Virus record (IMG/VR): IMGVR_UViG_3300044641_003476
Coordinates: 1 to 33,616 of that record
DNA from: a virus
Direction: 5' to 3' (one strand)
Length of the DNA stretch: 33,616 bases
Under the pieces are notes generated by a model. That model did no database searches. It had not been told where the DNA came from and was given only the letters and a program-made list of their open reading frames with translations. This document shows, piece after piece, positions 1 to 8,496 of the stretch. The first letter of the stretch is position 1, and every line of letters starts with the position of its first letter. The position numbers were made by a program, and so were the translations under genes.

Positions 1-1
1 T

Positions 2-275
2 GTGAGGACAGATACGATCCGCGGCGGTACAGGTAACGATACGATTCCCGGTGCCACTGTGAGGACAGATACGATCCGCGGCGGTACAGGTAACGATACG
101 ATTCCCGGTGCCACTGTAAACACGGATACGATCCGCGGCGGCGCAGGTAACGATACGATTCCCGGTGCCACTGTAAACACGGATACGATCCGCGGCGGCG
201 CAGGTAACGATACGATTCCCGGCTCGACTGTAAACACGGATACGATTCCCGGCTCCACTGTAAACACAAATACGA
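2..275 (+). repeat. 57-bp in-frame tandem repeat
   Basis: Four 57-bp units start at 2, 59, 116 and 173, followed by a shortened 30-bp unit at 230 and a decayed one at 260. Units 1-2 begin GTGAGGACAG and units 3-5 begin GTAAACACGG. Otherwise the full units are almost identical, so the array expanded recently. The period is a multiple of three, keeping the frame. The array runs off the left edge, so its full copy number is unknown. Confidence 0.95.
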
Positions 276-1699
276 ACCCAAGAACGCGCACCGAAACCGT
301 TATTCTGCCGGGTCAAACGTCCTCGAATACGAGCACCAATGAGCAACGTCAGCCGCTAAACCTCCTGCCGCAGAGCGTGATCGATGCTGAGATTATTTCG
401 GACATCATTGGCGACAGCCGAGCGGGCCCGACTACGAAGCAGAAAGTCCTGTCCACGCTAAAAACTATTGGTGGCCTCACGCCGCTGATTGGTTTGCTCG
501 CTGAGGCTGTTGGCGGCGATGGTGGTGGGGGCACTCTGGATCCCGGCCCCGGTCTTACCCGGGGAGGAATCGGTGGTGGTCGGATTCGAAATCCTGCAAC
601 CTTTGATCCGTTCACCTATGGTCAGCGCGAAGGCGAGTTTGATTTCTTCCGTAACGCGCCCGCTACGACTGGCACCGTGACCGGCATTGGCGGGACGGGA
701 ACAACCGGCACCACAACGACGGGAACAACCGGCACTACAACGACTGGCACGACGACGGCTCGTACACCGGGCCCCGCCGCGACCGCCGCTGAAGTTCAAG
801 CCGCCTTCCCCGGTTACACCAACATTCGTCAGGCCGCCGATGGTCGGTGGTTTGGCGAACCCATTCCCGGCTACACTGCAAGCGGGACGCCGGCGACTGG
901 CCTGCGCGTGACTGCGGGTGGCACATTTGATCCGACGGTTGCAGACTACGGGCTTTTCAACCCGGGCTTTGAGAGCATTGAGCGGGACGCCGCTGGGCGG
1001 TATTCCGGGGTGAGAACAATTGACGTTGTTGGGACGCCCGGCATGACGTTGGAACAGGTTCGCGCGGCGAATCCCACCTACCAGAATATTACGTTGAACC
1101 CGACTGGGCAGTATGTTGGGACGCGCACGATACCGGCATCGACGCGCGCGCCTACGATTGCTGATTATCAGGCTGCGAATCCGGGCTTTACTCGTATCGA
1201 ACAGGGTCCCGATGGCCAGTACTACGGTTTCCGCAACGTAACCACGACCACGGCGGGCGCTCCGGTGACGCTCGATCAGATCCGGGCAGCGAATCCGGGG
1301 TATGAGAACTACGGCATTAACGATCAAGGTCAGTTCTTCGGAACCCGCACTATAACCGACGGCCCCGCATTGGCCGAAGGTGGTGAAGTCGACGACGATA
1401 TGGTAAGGCACCTTATTGAGTATCGTAAGGGTGGCGGCCACATGGGTCCGGGGCAGGTCAAGGGCATCGGCAGTGGTCAGGAGGACAAGATCCCCGCTTG
1501 GCTTTCTGACGGCGAGTATGTCTGGAGTGCGCAGGATGTCTCCGATCTTGGCGATGGTTCGAACGCTGAAGGCGTCCGCCGCCTTGACCGTATGCGGAAG
1601 ATGGTGCGTCAGCAGGCGGGACGTAAAGACGTGAAAAAGATTGCGAAGCCGCAGCGTGGAATTAAGAATATGCTGAAGGCTGTCGGAGGTGCAGTGTAA
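2..1699 (+). CDS. Repeat-rich phage virion protein, 5' end cut by window edge
   Basis: The reading frame is open to the left edge. The GTG at position 2 is an internal Val codon of a tandem repeat, so the gene starts upstream. Visible residues 1-86 are 19-aa repeats carrying GGTGNDTIP or GGAGNDTIP, which fit the RTX nonapeptide pattern GGxGxDxUx. Residues about 225-255 are a Gly/Thr-rich linker. Residues about 261-455 hold five degenerate repeats of about 44 aa (AANPGY...G.YxGxRTI). The C-terminal part has the motif DKIPAWLSDGEYVWSAQDV, which I know from many phage structural proteins, followed by a basic tail. It leads the virion gene block, and its TAA overlaps the next ATG by one base. A virion role is inferred from position and the C-terminal motif; the exact function is unknown. 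Confidence 0.75.
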   Translation: MRTDTIRGGTGNDTIPGATVRTDTIRGGTGNDTIPGATVNTDTIRGGAGNDTIPGATVNTDTIRGGAGNDTIPGSTVNTDTIPGSTVNTNTNPRTRTETVILPGQTSSNTSTNEQRQPLNLLPQSVIDAEIISDIIGDSRAGPTTKQKVLSTLKTIGGLTPLIGLLAEAVGGDGGGGTLDPGPGLTRGGIGGGRIRNPATFDPFTYGQREGEFDFFRNAPATTGTVTGIGGTGTTGTTTTGTTGTTTTGTTTARTPGPAATAAEVQAAFPGYTNIRQAADGRWFGEPIPGYTASGTPATGLRVTAGGTFDPTVADYGLFNPGFESIERDAAGRYSGVRTIDVVGTPGMTLEQVRAANPTYQNITLNPTGQYVGTRTIPASTRAPTIADYQAANPGFTRIEQGPDGQYYGFRNVTTTTAGAPVTLDQIRAANPGYENYGINDQGQFFGTRTITDGPALAEGGEVDDDMVRHLIEYRKGGGHMGPGQVKGIGSGQEDKIPAWLSDGEYVWSAQDVSDLGDGSNAEGVRRLDRMRKMVRQQAGRKDVKKIAKPQRGIKNMLKAVGGAV

Positions 1700-2670
1700 T
1701 GGCTACGCAGACTACCCAGACCCAGACTATCTTGCCGCAGTGGTATACTGATTACGCCACGAACCTTCTGACCAAGGCGGAAGCTGCCACTTCGCAGCCG
1801 TATCAGCGGTATGACGTCGCCCGCATCGCGCCGTTCCAGCAGGAGCAGCAGCAGGCGTTTGACCTGTATAAGCAGGGCATGGGCTCATACCAGCCCTACC
1901 TGAGTTCGGCGACGCAGGCTCTCGGTCGCGGCACGGGATCGTTCACGGATCCCGGCGTTTCGCAGCAGTACATGAACCCGTACATCCAGAACGTCATCTC
2001 TGGGATCGGGTCGACGGCAGCGCGCAACCTGTCTGAGAATATTCTGCCGCAGCTTAATCGCACCTTCGTGGGCAGTGGCACGTTCGGCGGCTCGCGCAGT
2101 GCTGAGTTCATGCGCCGTGCGGTTCGCGACACGCAGAGTCAGGCGCTCGGCAAGCAGATGGAAGCGATGGCCGACGCGTATAAGTCGGGCGCTGATCTGT
2201 ATGGCACCGAAGCCAGCCGCGCGCTCACAGGGGCGCAGCAGTATGCGCAGCTGGGCGACACGGCTCAGCAGCAGCGCCTGCGTGAACTGTCTGGTCTGGA
2301 GTCCATCGGTGCGAAGCGTCAGGAACTGGCGCAGACGTCCGCGAATCTGGCGTATGGCGACTTCGAGCGTCAGCGCGATTACCCGCTCACGCAGTTGCAG
2401 CAGTTGGCAGGCATTGGCGGCACGCCTTCCGCTCAGGGATCGGGTACGTCGATCCGCAATGAGCCGGGCACGTCTGGCTTGGGCTCCGCTCTGGGCTTGG
2501 CTGCGACGATTGCCGGCGGTCTGGGTTCTACCGGCGCGTTCGGCAAGACTGGTTGGCTAACCGGCCTGTTCAAGAAAGAGGGCGGCGCGATTGAAAGCCC
2601 CGTCAAGGATGGGAAGCGTAATATTAAGAGCCCGATGCACGGGCTCGGCTGGCTGAAGGATGTGCGCTGA
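1699..2670 (+). CDS. Hypothetical phage virion protein (323 aa)
   Basis: The start codon overlaps the previous stop (TAATG) and the stop overlaps the next start (TGATG), so translation is coupled to both neighbours. The N-terminal half is Gln/Tyr-rich and helical (PFQQEQQQAFDLYKQG). The middle has GIGSTAARNLSENILPQLN followed by a GSGTFGGSRS segment and a long helix. The C-terminus has a Gly/Ala-rich hydrophobic stretch at about residues 258-280 and a basic end. I recognise this general type from uncultured marine and proteobacterial phages, always near internal virion genes, but have no verified function. It is likely a structural or ejection component. Confidence 0.75.
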   Translation: MATQTTQTQTILPQWYTDYATNLLTKAEAATSQPYQRYDVARIAPFQQEQQQAFDLYKQGMGSYQPYLSSATQALGRGTGSFTDPGVSQQYMNPYIQNVISGIGSTAARNLSENILPQLNRTFVGSGTFGGSRSAEFMRRAVRDTQSQALGKQMEAMADAYKSGADLYGTEASRALTGAQQYAQLGDTAQQQRLRELSGLESIGAKRQELAQTSANLAYGDFERQRDYPLTQLQQLAGIGGTPSAQGSGTSIRNEPGTSGLGSALGLAATIAGGLGSTGAFGKTGWLTGLFKKEGGAIESPVKDGKRNIKSPMHGLGWLKDVR

Positions 2671-3959
2671 TGGCACGGATTACCCCACAGACCGCGCGGC
2701 TTCTTGCGGATGAGCTCATCAAGGCCGGTCGGGCGCGCGTTAACGACCGCGATTCCTTGATTCAGAGCCTGCTTGCTCGATCTGCGGCGACCGGGGACGC
2801 CACTCCTGAGACCGCGATTGGCGCTGCGCTGATGGCGGCTCAGCCGAGCACCCTGACGCCTGCTGCGACCGCGAAGCCGGGTGTGCCGTTTGTTGCTCCA
2901 AAGTCGACGGTGCAGGAACTGCCGGTAGCAGCGGCGCAGATGGCAGCGCAGCCGCAGCCGCAGGAACTGCCGGTGGCTCCGCAGCGTCCGGCTCCACGTT
3001 CGTCGCGTTATCGGCCCATGCTGAACGCGGCGCTGGCCGACATTGCCGCCGCTCAGGACGCGATGGCCGGGCAAAAGCCAGACAAGATGGCGCAGATTCG
3101 CATTGAGACCCTGCGGAGCAAGGCGCAGCAGCTTCAGGATCTGGTGCAGGCCGAGGAAGGCCCGGAAGCCGAGATCCCCGAAGAGATGCGGGCTGCTATG
3201 GAGGGTCGTCAGGCACGTCTTACGCGGCGCGAGGAGTTGCTGGCCGAACAGAAGGCGCGTTCACCGTTCGCCGCTCTGCTGGCTGCCGGCGCAGCGGGCG
3301 CACAGGGTCGTCGCGGTGAGACGGATGTTGAAGCTATAACGCGGATTCTGCAGGCTGGCTTCGGCGGCTACGATCAGAGTCGCCGAGGCTTTGAAGAGGG
3401 TACCGAAAACATCGCTGAGGCGCGCGATCAGGCGATGATTGACCGCTATAATATGCAGGAGAAGGCCCGTGAGGCCGCCCTGCAACGTGCGCGTGATATT
3501 GTGGGCATGGGCAGAGCGGCGCGGGAGGAAGCGGTCACGGAGGTGCGGCTGCCGACGCAGCTTAGTGCTGAGCAGGCCGCGGCGGATGAGGCGGTCACTA
3601 AGGCGAAGTTTGCGCCGGAAAGGGAGGCTGCAGGGATCAGGAAGGATTTGGATTATGCTGCGTATCTGCGCGGCGAAGGCCGTCAAACGAGCGGCTCCGA
3701 TCCTGACAAGCCCATGACGGAAAACCAGCGGCAAACGAAGATTCAGCAGCTGATACTGAAGCGGAATGATTACGCCATTAAAGCGGCTCAGGCAAAAATG
3801 TTTGGCGGTGCCGGCTCTGCGGAGATTGCAGCAGCAATCAGGGATATCGATGAGCGACTGTTGGCGCTTAAAACTGGCGGCGGCTCCCCTGCGACGGGTA
3901 GCACACCTAAGCCAAGTTTTGTATATTCCCCGGGAAGAGGTTTGCAGCCGGTTAGGTAA
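2670..3959 (+). CDS. Hypothetical coiled-coil virion protein (429 aa)
   Basis: The start is coupled to the upstream stop by a one-base TGATG overlap. The first 60 residues are helical. Residues about 60-115 are Ala/Pro/Gln-rich with two copies of QELPVA, and residues 120-330 are strongly charged helices (Glu/Arg/Gln/Ala) that look like coiled coil. The C-terminal 40 residues are Gly/Pro/Ser-rich. It has no enzymatic motif or signal peptide. Its position between the hypothetical virion genes and the giant ejection-type proteins suggests an internal virion or scaffold-like role; this is inference. Confidence 0.7.
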   Translation: MARITPQTARLLADELIKAGRARVNDRDSLIQSLLARSAATGDATPETAIGAALMAAQPSTLTPAATAKPGVPFVAPKSTVQELPVAAAQMAAQPQPQELPVAPQRPAPRSSRYRPMLNAALADIAAAQDAMAGQKPDKMAQIRIETLRSKAQQLQDLVQAEEGPEAEIPEEMRAAMEGRQARLTRREELLAEQKARSPFAALLAAGAAGAQGRRGETDVEAITRILQAGFGGYDQSRRGFEEGTENIAEARDQAMIDRYNMQEKAREAALQRARDIVGMGRAAREEAVTEVRLPTQLSAEQAAADEAVTKAKFAPEREAAGIRKDLDYAAYLRGEGRQTSGSDPDKPMTENQRQTKIQQLILKRNDYAIKAAQAKMFGGAGSAEIAAAIRDIDERLLALKTGGGSPATGSTPKPSFVYSPGRGLQPVR

Positions 3960-3969
3960 GGGGGCGTAG

Positions 3970-6900
3970 ATGCCTATCGTTCGGATTCCGGGAAGAGGTG
4001 ACGTCCGATTCCCGGATAACATGACGCCTTACCAGATCCAGCTGGCTATTGAGCGTGAGATCCTCCCGGGCCGCAAGCCTGAGGCTATTAGCGCGCCGGA
4101 GCGTCCAGAGGGTGGAGTTCTCACGTCGCTTCAGGGGATCGGCGCAGCGACGGCGGCAATTCCGGCGTATTTTGAAAAAGCGGTTGAAGAGATCCGCGAC
4201 GAACTAAAAAGCCCTGTGGAAAAGGCGCGCGAGGCTGCTCGAGTTCGCGCATTCGGTCCTGTCGCCGCGCGTTCTCAGGCGCAGATGGAGGCTGCTAAGC
4301 AGCAAACCAACGTGCAGATGGCGGAGCCTGAGTTCGACACGATGCTCGGACGCGGTCTGTATAGCGGCACGAGTTCCTTCATTCAGAATTTGCCGGGCAC
4401 CGTGGCGAGTGTCATCAAGGAAACGTCTATCCCGGCGTTGGCCAACATTGCAGCCGTTACGGCTCCCGCGACATATCAAAAATACCGTGAGCGTGGTGCG
4501 TCGGTTGGGGAGGCGGCTCTTGGAACCAGCCTTGAAACCGGCATTGAACTAGGCACGGAAGCTCTTCCTCTTAACAGGGCCGTGAAAATTCTTGGCAAAG
4601 TGGGCTTTGGCAGCTTCATTAAGCAGTATCTAGGCCGTGAACTGCCGAGCGAAGCTGTCGCTACAATCCTGCAAAACGCAGTTGATACGGCGATTGCGAA
4701 CCCAGACAAGACGTGGGCTGACTACGTTAAGGAACTGCCGAACGCGCTGGGTGAGACGGCGATTGCAACACTGGTTCCCACCACTGTGCTTGCTGGCGCG
4801 AGCAAGGTGGCGCAGACGCTGCAACGGGAGCCGCGTGCGACCGCTGAAGAGGCGCCACCTGAAGAGCCCGGCGCTGAAGCTGGCGCGGCGTCGAGGCGTC
4901 CGTCGCCTCCTCCTCCACCGCCTGCCGACATGGGCGCACTGGCAAGGGCGCTGGGCCCTGTCGGTGGAAAGGTGACCCTGCAGGAGCCAAGCGGCCCGCA
5001 GGAATATACGTATCAGGGTCTGGACGAGGACGGCAGCGTCCTGCTGATAGACCCCGATGGCAATGTGTTTGCGGAAGATCCTGCGCAGATTTCGGCGGCG
5101 ATGAAGGTTGGCGCCGTTGAGCCCAAGGACGGGCTGGGCGCCGTTGCGTTTGGTGGCGACGTTACGGAGGGGCTTCCACCTGTTCGGGCTGAGGTTGTTG
5201 CGGAAGAGACGCCCCCCGCGCCCGCAGCTGCACCACCGCCCGAGCCACCCACATCAAAGATTTTCCAGCCGTCCGGTCAGCCTGCGCCCGAACCCACGAC
5301 TGCGCCGCCTGAAATAGGCTTAGGGACGGGCTCATTTGAGGAATATTTGGCGGCTGCCCGTGCTTCGAAGCCTGCACCGCCGCCGTCCGATACCTCGAAT
5401 ATTTTCCAGCCGTCCGGTCGGCCTGCGCCTGAGCCTGTTCGGATAAGCATGCCGCCGTATGTAAGGCCGCCTGAGTTTAAGGTACGCCGTCCGGCGCCTG
5501 AGGCTGTGGCTGAGCCTGTTGCCGCGCCTGTGGCTGAGCCTACGCCTGCGCCCCTACCAGAAGCCTACGCTCCGATCTTGCAAGAATATCAAGCTATTGT
5601 GGAGAAGCCGACGCCCGAAGCTACGGACCGGCTTAAGGCGTCCACGGTGCGGGAAATTCCCATGCAGATGCTGGGTTCTAACATGACCATGTCGGTGGTA
5701 TCGGCTCCGGACGGTACGCTGCTTGCTCTCCCCGGTCGTAACATGATTATAGGCTGGCAACGGCAACTACAAGGCGAATTACTTAAATCCTTACGCGAAG
5801 TTACGATTGACCAGTTTTATGACTACGAGGGCAATAACCCCCCTCTCCAAGTCACGCGCCCCGCCGTTGTGGACGCTGATGGCAACGTCATTCAGCGCGG
5901 TGTTCTTGGTAAGGCCCCGGCTTCTCGTGCTTCGGCACCCGCGCCTACGCTTACAGCTGCGCCCGCCCCCGCCCCCGCCCCCGCCCCCGCTAAGCCGCCT
6001 CGCGCTCGGAAGCTGCCGGCCCCTCCTAAGGCCGCAACGACGATGCAGGCGTATATCGCTCAGATCGCGAAGACCTTTAAGAAGGGCCAAGATCGCTACA
6101 GCTTTGAGAGTGCGGTTGATGCCGGCGTCGATCCCGATTGGTTGAATAGCCGCGCAGATCTCCGCCGCATGTTCGGCAAGGAGAAGCTAACGCGCGGTCG
6201 CAATGGCAAGGTGATTCAGAATCAACGCCAGATCAACGAGAACCTGAAAAGCTTTTCTGACCTTGCGATGGGTTTCCAGCCTAAGGACTGGGGCCTTTAT
6301 GGCGAGTCCCTTGACGAGAACGGCTATGTTCTCCCTGCGGCGCTTGCTGATCTGATCAACGGCGATGCGCCAAGGTACGATCCGACCACCGGACGTCCTT
6401 ATGAGCAGGAGGCTCAGGAGGAAGACTACGGCTTTGAGGCGACGGTACAGGCCGTGTCCAGAGAGGCCAGCGACCTTGGCGTTGATCTGACTGACGCCGA
6501 CATGCGCGCCATCGCTGAGAAGATTGGCGCTGACGGCGACCCGCTTCAGGGTATCGTTGATTATGTGAACGAGCAGTTTGAAGAAGTCATGGCCGAGGCG
6601 CGCGACTACTCGGAATATGATGCTGGACAAGAGGAATTCCCCGATGGCCCTGTCACCAATATCGAAGATAGCATTGCTGAACCGGGCGTCGGTGGACAAG
6701 CGGCTGCACCCGGAGACGCGGGCCAAGGCCAAGCGAACCGCGAACAACCTGCGGGCGCTGCTCCGCAAGTCGAAGAAGGCTCGCTCGGACTAAGCGCCGA
6801 ACAGGCCGCGCCACAGGGAGGCATGACCGAACGCCAGCGTGCTGAAATGCAGGCGCGCTTGCAGCAGTCGCAGATGCGGCGTGGTAATCAGGAAGCCTTC

Positions 6901-8496
6901 GATCAGCAGGAAGGCGGCATGTTCGACGCCAGCCGTGATCAAGATGGGCTGTTTAAATCTGTAGAGGCCGCCCTGCCGGCTGCGCAGGCGGAGGCGCTTG
7001 AGGAAGCCCGTAAGGTTCCCTCACTGTCTCGCGGTGTTCGCAAGCTGCTGAAGCAGTGGGGGGCTGGTCGCATCGATGATGGCATGCTTGCCTCCAACGT
7101 CGCGGATCTCGCCGAATACATCGACTACATGAAGGATGGTCGTAACTACCGCGTGGCTCAGAGGGGTAGGGCGCGTGGCGCAGACCGCATTATGGAAGTG
7201 CTTTTCCGCGAAAAGCGTAAAGGCAATGTGTCCGATGAGACCTTGGACTTCATGCTGTGGGCGCTGAAGGGCAACCCCAATCTGGCTGAAGGTCTGGCGA
7301 TCTCAACGCTCACCACCAAGAAAGAGGGCGTAGCCGGTCAGTACGATGATGCGCGCCGGCTGATTAAACTCTTCAAGAATCGCGCCTCCGACACGACTGC
7401 CGTTCACGAGATGCTGCACCACACCGAGCGCATGATGCCGCCCGATGTACAGACTGAAATCCGCAAGACGTGGCTGCGTGAATTCAACAAGGCTGCCGAG
7501 AAGGGCAAGTCCAACGCACCTATCAACACGTTCTTTCAGGCTCTGCGCGCACTGCATGGTCGCACGAAATTCACGGTCGGCAACGAAACCCTTGGGCCGA
7601 ACAAAGGGTGGGACATCGCCATTAACTTGATCAATCAGGGTTTGGTCCCTTATTCCTACTACCAATACGTGAACCCCAGTGAGTTCTGGGCGGTCAACGC
7701 CACCGAGATCATGCGCAAGCGGTTCGACGTGAAGGACTCGACCCTCGCCCGGATCCGTAACTGGCTGTCGGAATTGGCGGAAAAGGCCAAGGGCCTGTTC
7801 AATCTTAGCGCCACGTCGCCGTTGATCAAGGCGCTCGATAGTCTTGCCAAGGCGGACGGCAAGTTCAACTCCCTGACCATGCTGCAGGAGAGTGAGGGCG
7901 CGCGCTATATGAGCGTGTCGTCTTTGGCCGGGGAGCGTGCCAAGCGCGCTCTGGATCGTGCGCGGTCGGTTGAGGCGAAAGGCATGCGCGCCAGCATCGA
8001 CGATCTAGAGAACCTGATCGACGAATTGGATGGCGTGTATAACAACTTGCCCGAAGGCAGTGACGCTCAAAAGGACGTTGATGCGGCGTCCAACCGGTTA
8101 GAAAATCTGCTTTACCGCATTGAGGATGCGCGTCGTCCATCGAACCAGAACGTCGCCGAAACGGAATATGAGCGGGCCTATCGCGAAACGTCCGCCGCAG
8201 AGGATGCCTATTACAATCTTCTTCAAAACGAGGATGATGAGCGTCGTTTCATGGATCGACGAACGAAGGCGCGCAAGGAATTTGAAAAAGAGATTGACCG
8301 GCTTTTTGATGCCAAGGAGGCTGCGCTAAAGCGGCTCCGCGATATAATCGCCAAAGAGCAGAAGACCGCTCTCAAAACTATGGACACCGGCACACCTGCT
8401 GAAATGAAGGACGCCATTGCCGCCGTGCAAAAACCAGACGATAAGGTGATGAACGAACGCGCGAATCTGCAGAAACAGAATAGGGGCTGCGACTGA
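3970..8496 (+). CDS. Giant internal virion/ejection-type protein with HExxH motif (1508 aa)
   Basis: A GGGGGCG ribosome site precedes the ATG. The N-terminus (MPIVRIPGRGDVRFPDNMTP) is a short module I associate with the start of large phage polyvalent or internal virion proteins. Residues about 150-270 form an Ala/Gly-rich helical, partly hydrophobic region. Residues about 285-700 are Pro/Ala-rich low complexity with a duplicated FQPSGxPAPEP segment 47 aa apart and an (AP)n tract. Residues about 990-1360 look globular and contain HEMLH at 1146-1150, matching the HExxH zinc-protease signature. The last 170 residues are charged coiled coil. The stop overlaps the next start by one base. Length, composition and location fit a DNA-ejection protein; protease activity is a hypothesis. 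Confidence 0.75.
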   Translation: MPIVRIPGRGDVRFPDNMTPYQIQLAIEREILPGRKPEAISAPERPEGGVLTSLQGIGAATAAIPAYFEKAVEEIRDELKSPVEKAREAARVRAFGPVAARSQAQMEAAKQQTNVQMAEPEFDTMLGRGLYSGTSSFIQNLPGTVASVIKETSIPALANIAAVTAPATYQKYRERGASVGEAALGTSLETGIELGTEALPLNRAVKILGKVGFGSFIKQYLGRELPSEAVATILQNAVDTAIANPDKTWADYVKELPNALGETAIATLVPTTVLAGASKVAQTLQREPRATAEEAPPEEPGAEAGAASRRPSPPPPPPADMGALARALGPVGGKVTLQEPSGPQEYTYQGLDEDGSVLLIDPDGNVFAEDPAQISAAMKVGAVEPKDGLGAVAFGGDVTEGLPPVRAEVVAEETPPAPAAAPPPEPPTSKIFQPSGQPAPEPTTAPPEIGLGTGSFEEYLAAARASKPAPPPSDTSNIFQPSGRPAPEPVRISMPPYVRPPEFKVRRPAPEAVAEPVAAPVAEPTPAPLPEAYAPILQEYQAIVEKPTPEATDRLKASTVREIPMQMLGSNMTMSVVSAPDGTLLALPGRNMIIGWQRQLQGELLKSLREVTIDQFYDYEGNNPPLQVTRPAVVDADGNVIQRGVLGKAPASRASAPAPTLTAAPAPAPAPAPAKPPRARKLPAPPKAATTMQAYIAQIAKTFKKGQDRYSFESAVDAGVDPDWLNSRADLRRMFGKEKLTRGRNGKVIQNQRQINENLKSFSDLAMGFQPKDWGLYGESLDENGYVLPAALADLINGDAPRYDPTTGRPYEQEAQEEDYGFEATVQAVSREASDLGVDLTDADMRAIAEKIGADGDPLQGIVDYVNEQFEEVMAEARDYSEYDAGQEEFPDGPVTNIEDSIAEPGVGGQAAAPGDAGQGQANREQPAGAAPQVEEGSLGLSAEQAAPQGGMTERQRAEMQARLQQSQMRRGNQEAFDQQEGGMFDASRDQDGLFKSVEAALPAAQAEALEEARKVPSLSRGVRKLLKQWGAGRIDDGMLASNVADLAEYIDYMKDGRNYRVAQRGRARGADRIMEVLFREKRKGNVSDETLDFMLWALKGNPNLAEGLAISTLTTKKEGVAGQYDDARRLIKLFKNRASDTTAVHEMLHHTERMMPPDVQTEIRKTWLREFNKAAEKGKSNAPINTFFQALRALHGRTKFTVGNETLGPNKGWDIAINLINQGLVPYSYYQYVNPSEFWAVNATEIMRKRFDVKDSTLARIRNWLSELAEKAKGLFNLSATSPLIKALDSLAKADGKFNSLTMLQESEGARYMSVSSLAGERAKRALDRARSVEAKGMRASIDDLENLIDELDGVYNNLPEGSDAQKDVDAASNRLENLLYRIEDARRPSNQNVAETEYERAYRETSAAEDAYYNLLQNEDDERRFMDRRTKARKEFEKEIDRLFDAKEAALKRLRDIIAKEQKTALKTMDTGTPAEMKDAIAAVQKPDDKVMNERANLQKQNRGCD
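5954..5992 (+). repeat. GCCCCC hexanucleotide tract encoding Ala-Pro repeats
   Basis: A C-rich run of about four GCCCCC hexamers (5965-5990) encodes an Ala-Pro run inside the 1508-aa gene. Hexamer gain or loss keeps the frame. The minus strand carries four or more runs of five G with single-base loops and could form a G-quadruplex. Confidence 0.85.

Noticed and set aside
2-275. CRISPR-like array
   Set aside because: Units are contiguous with no unique spacers and encode an in-frame protein repeat.
458-1441. 327-aa minus-strand frame opposite the repeat-rich virion gene
   Set aside because: Antisense shadow of a repetitive GC-rich gene; the Cys/Arg-rich runs mirror the Gly/Thr repeats.
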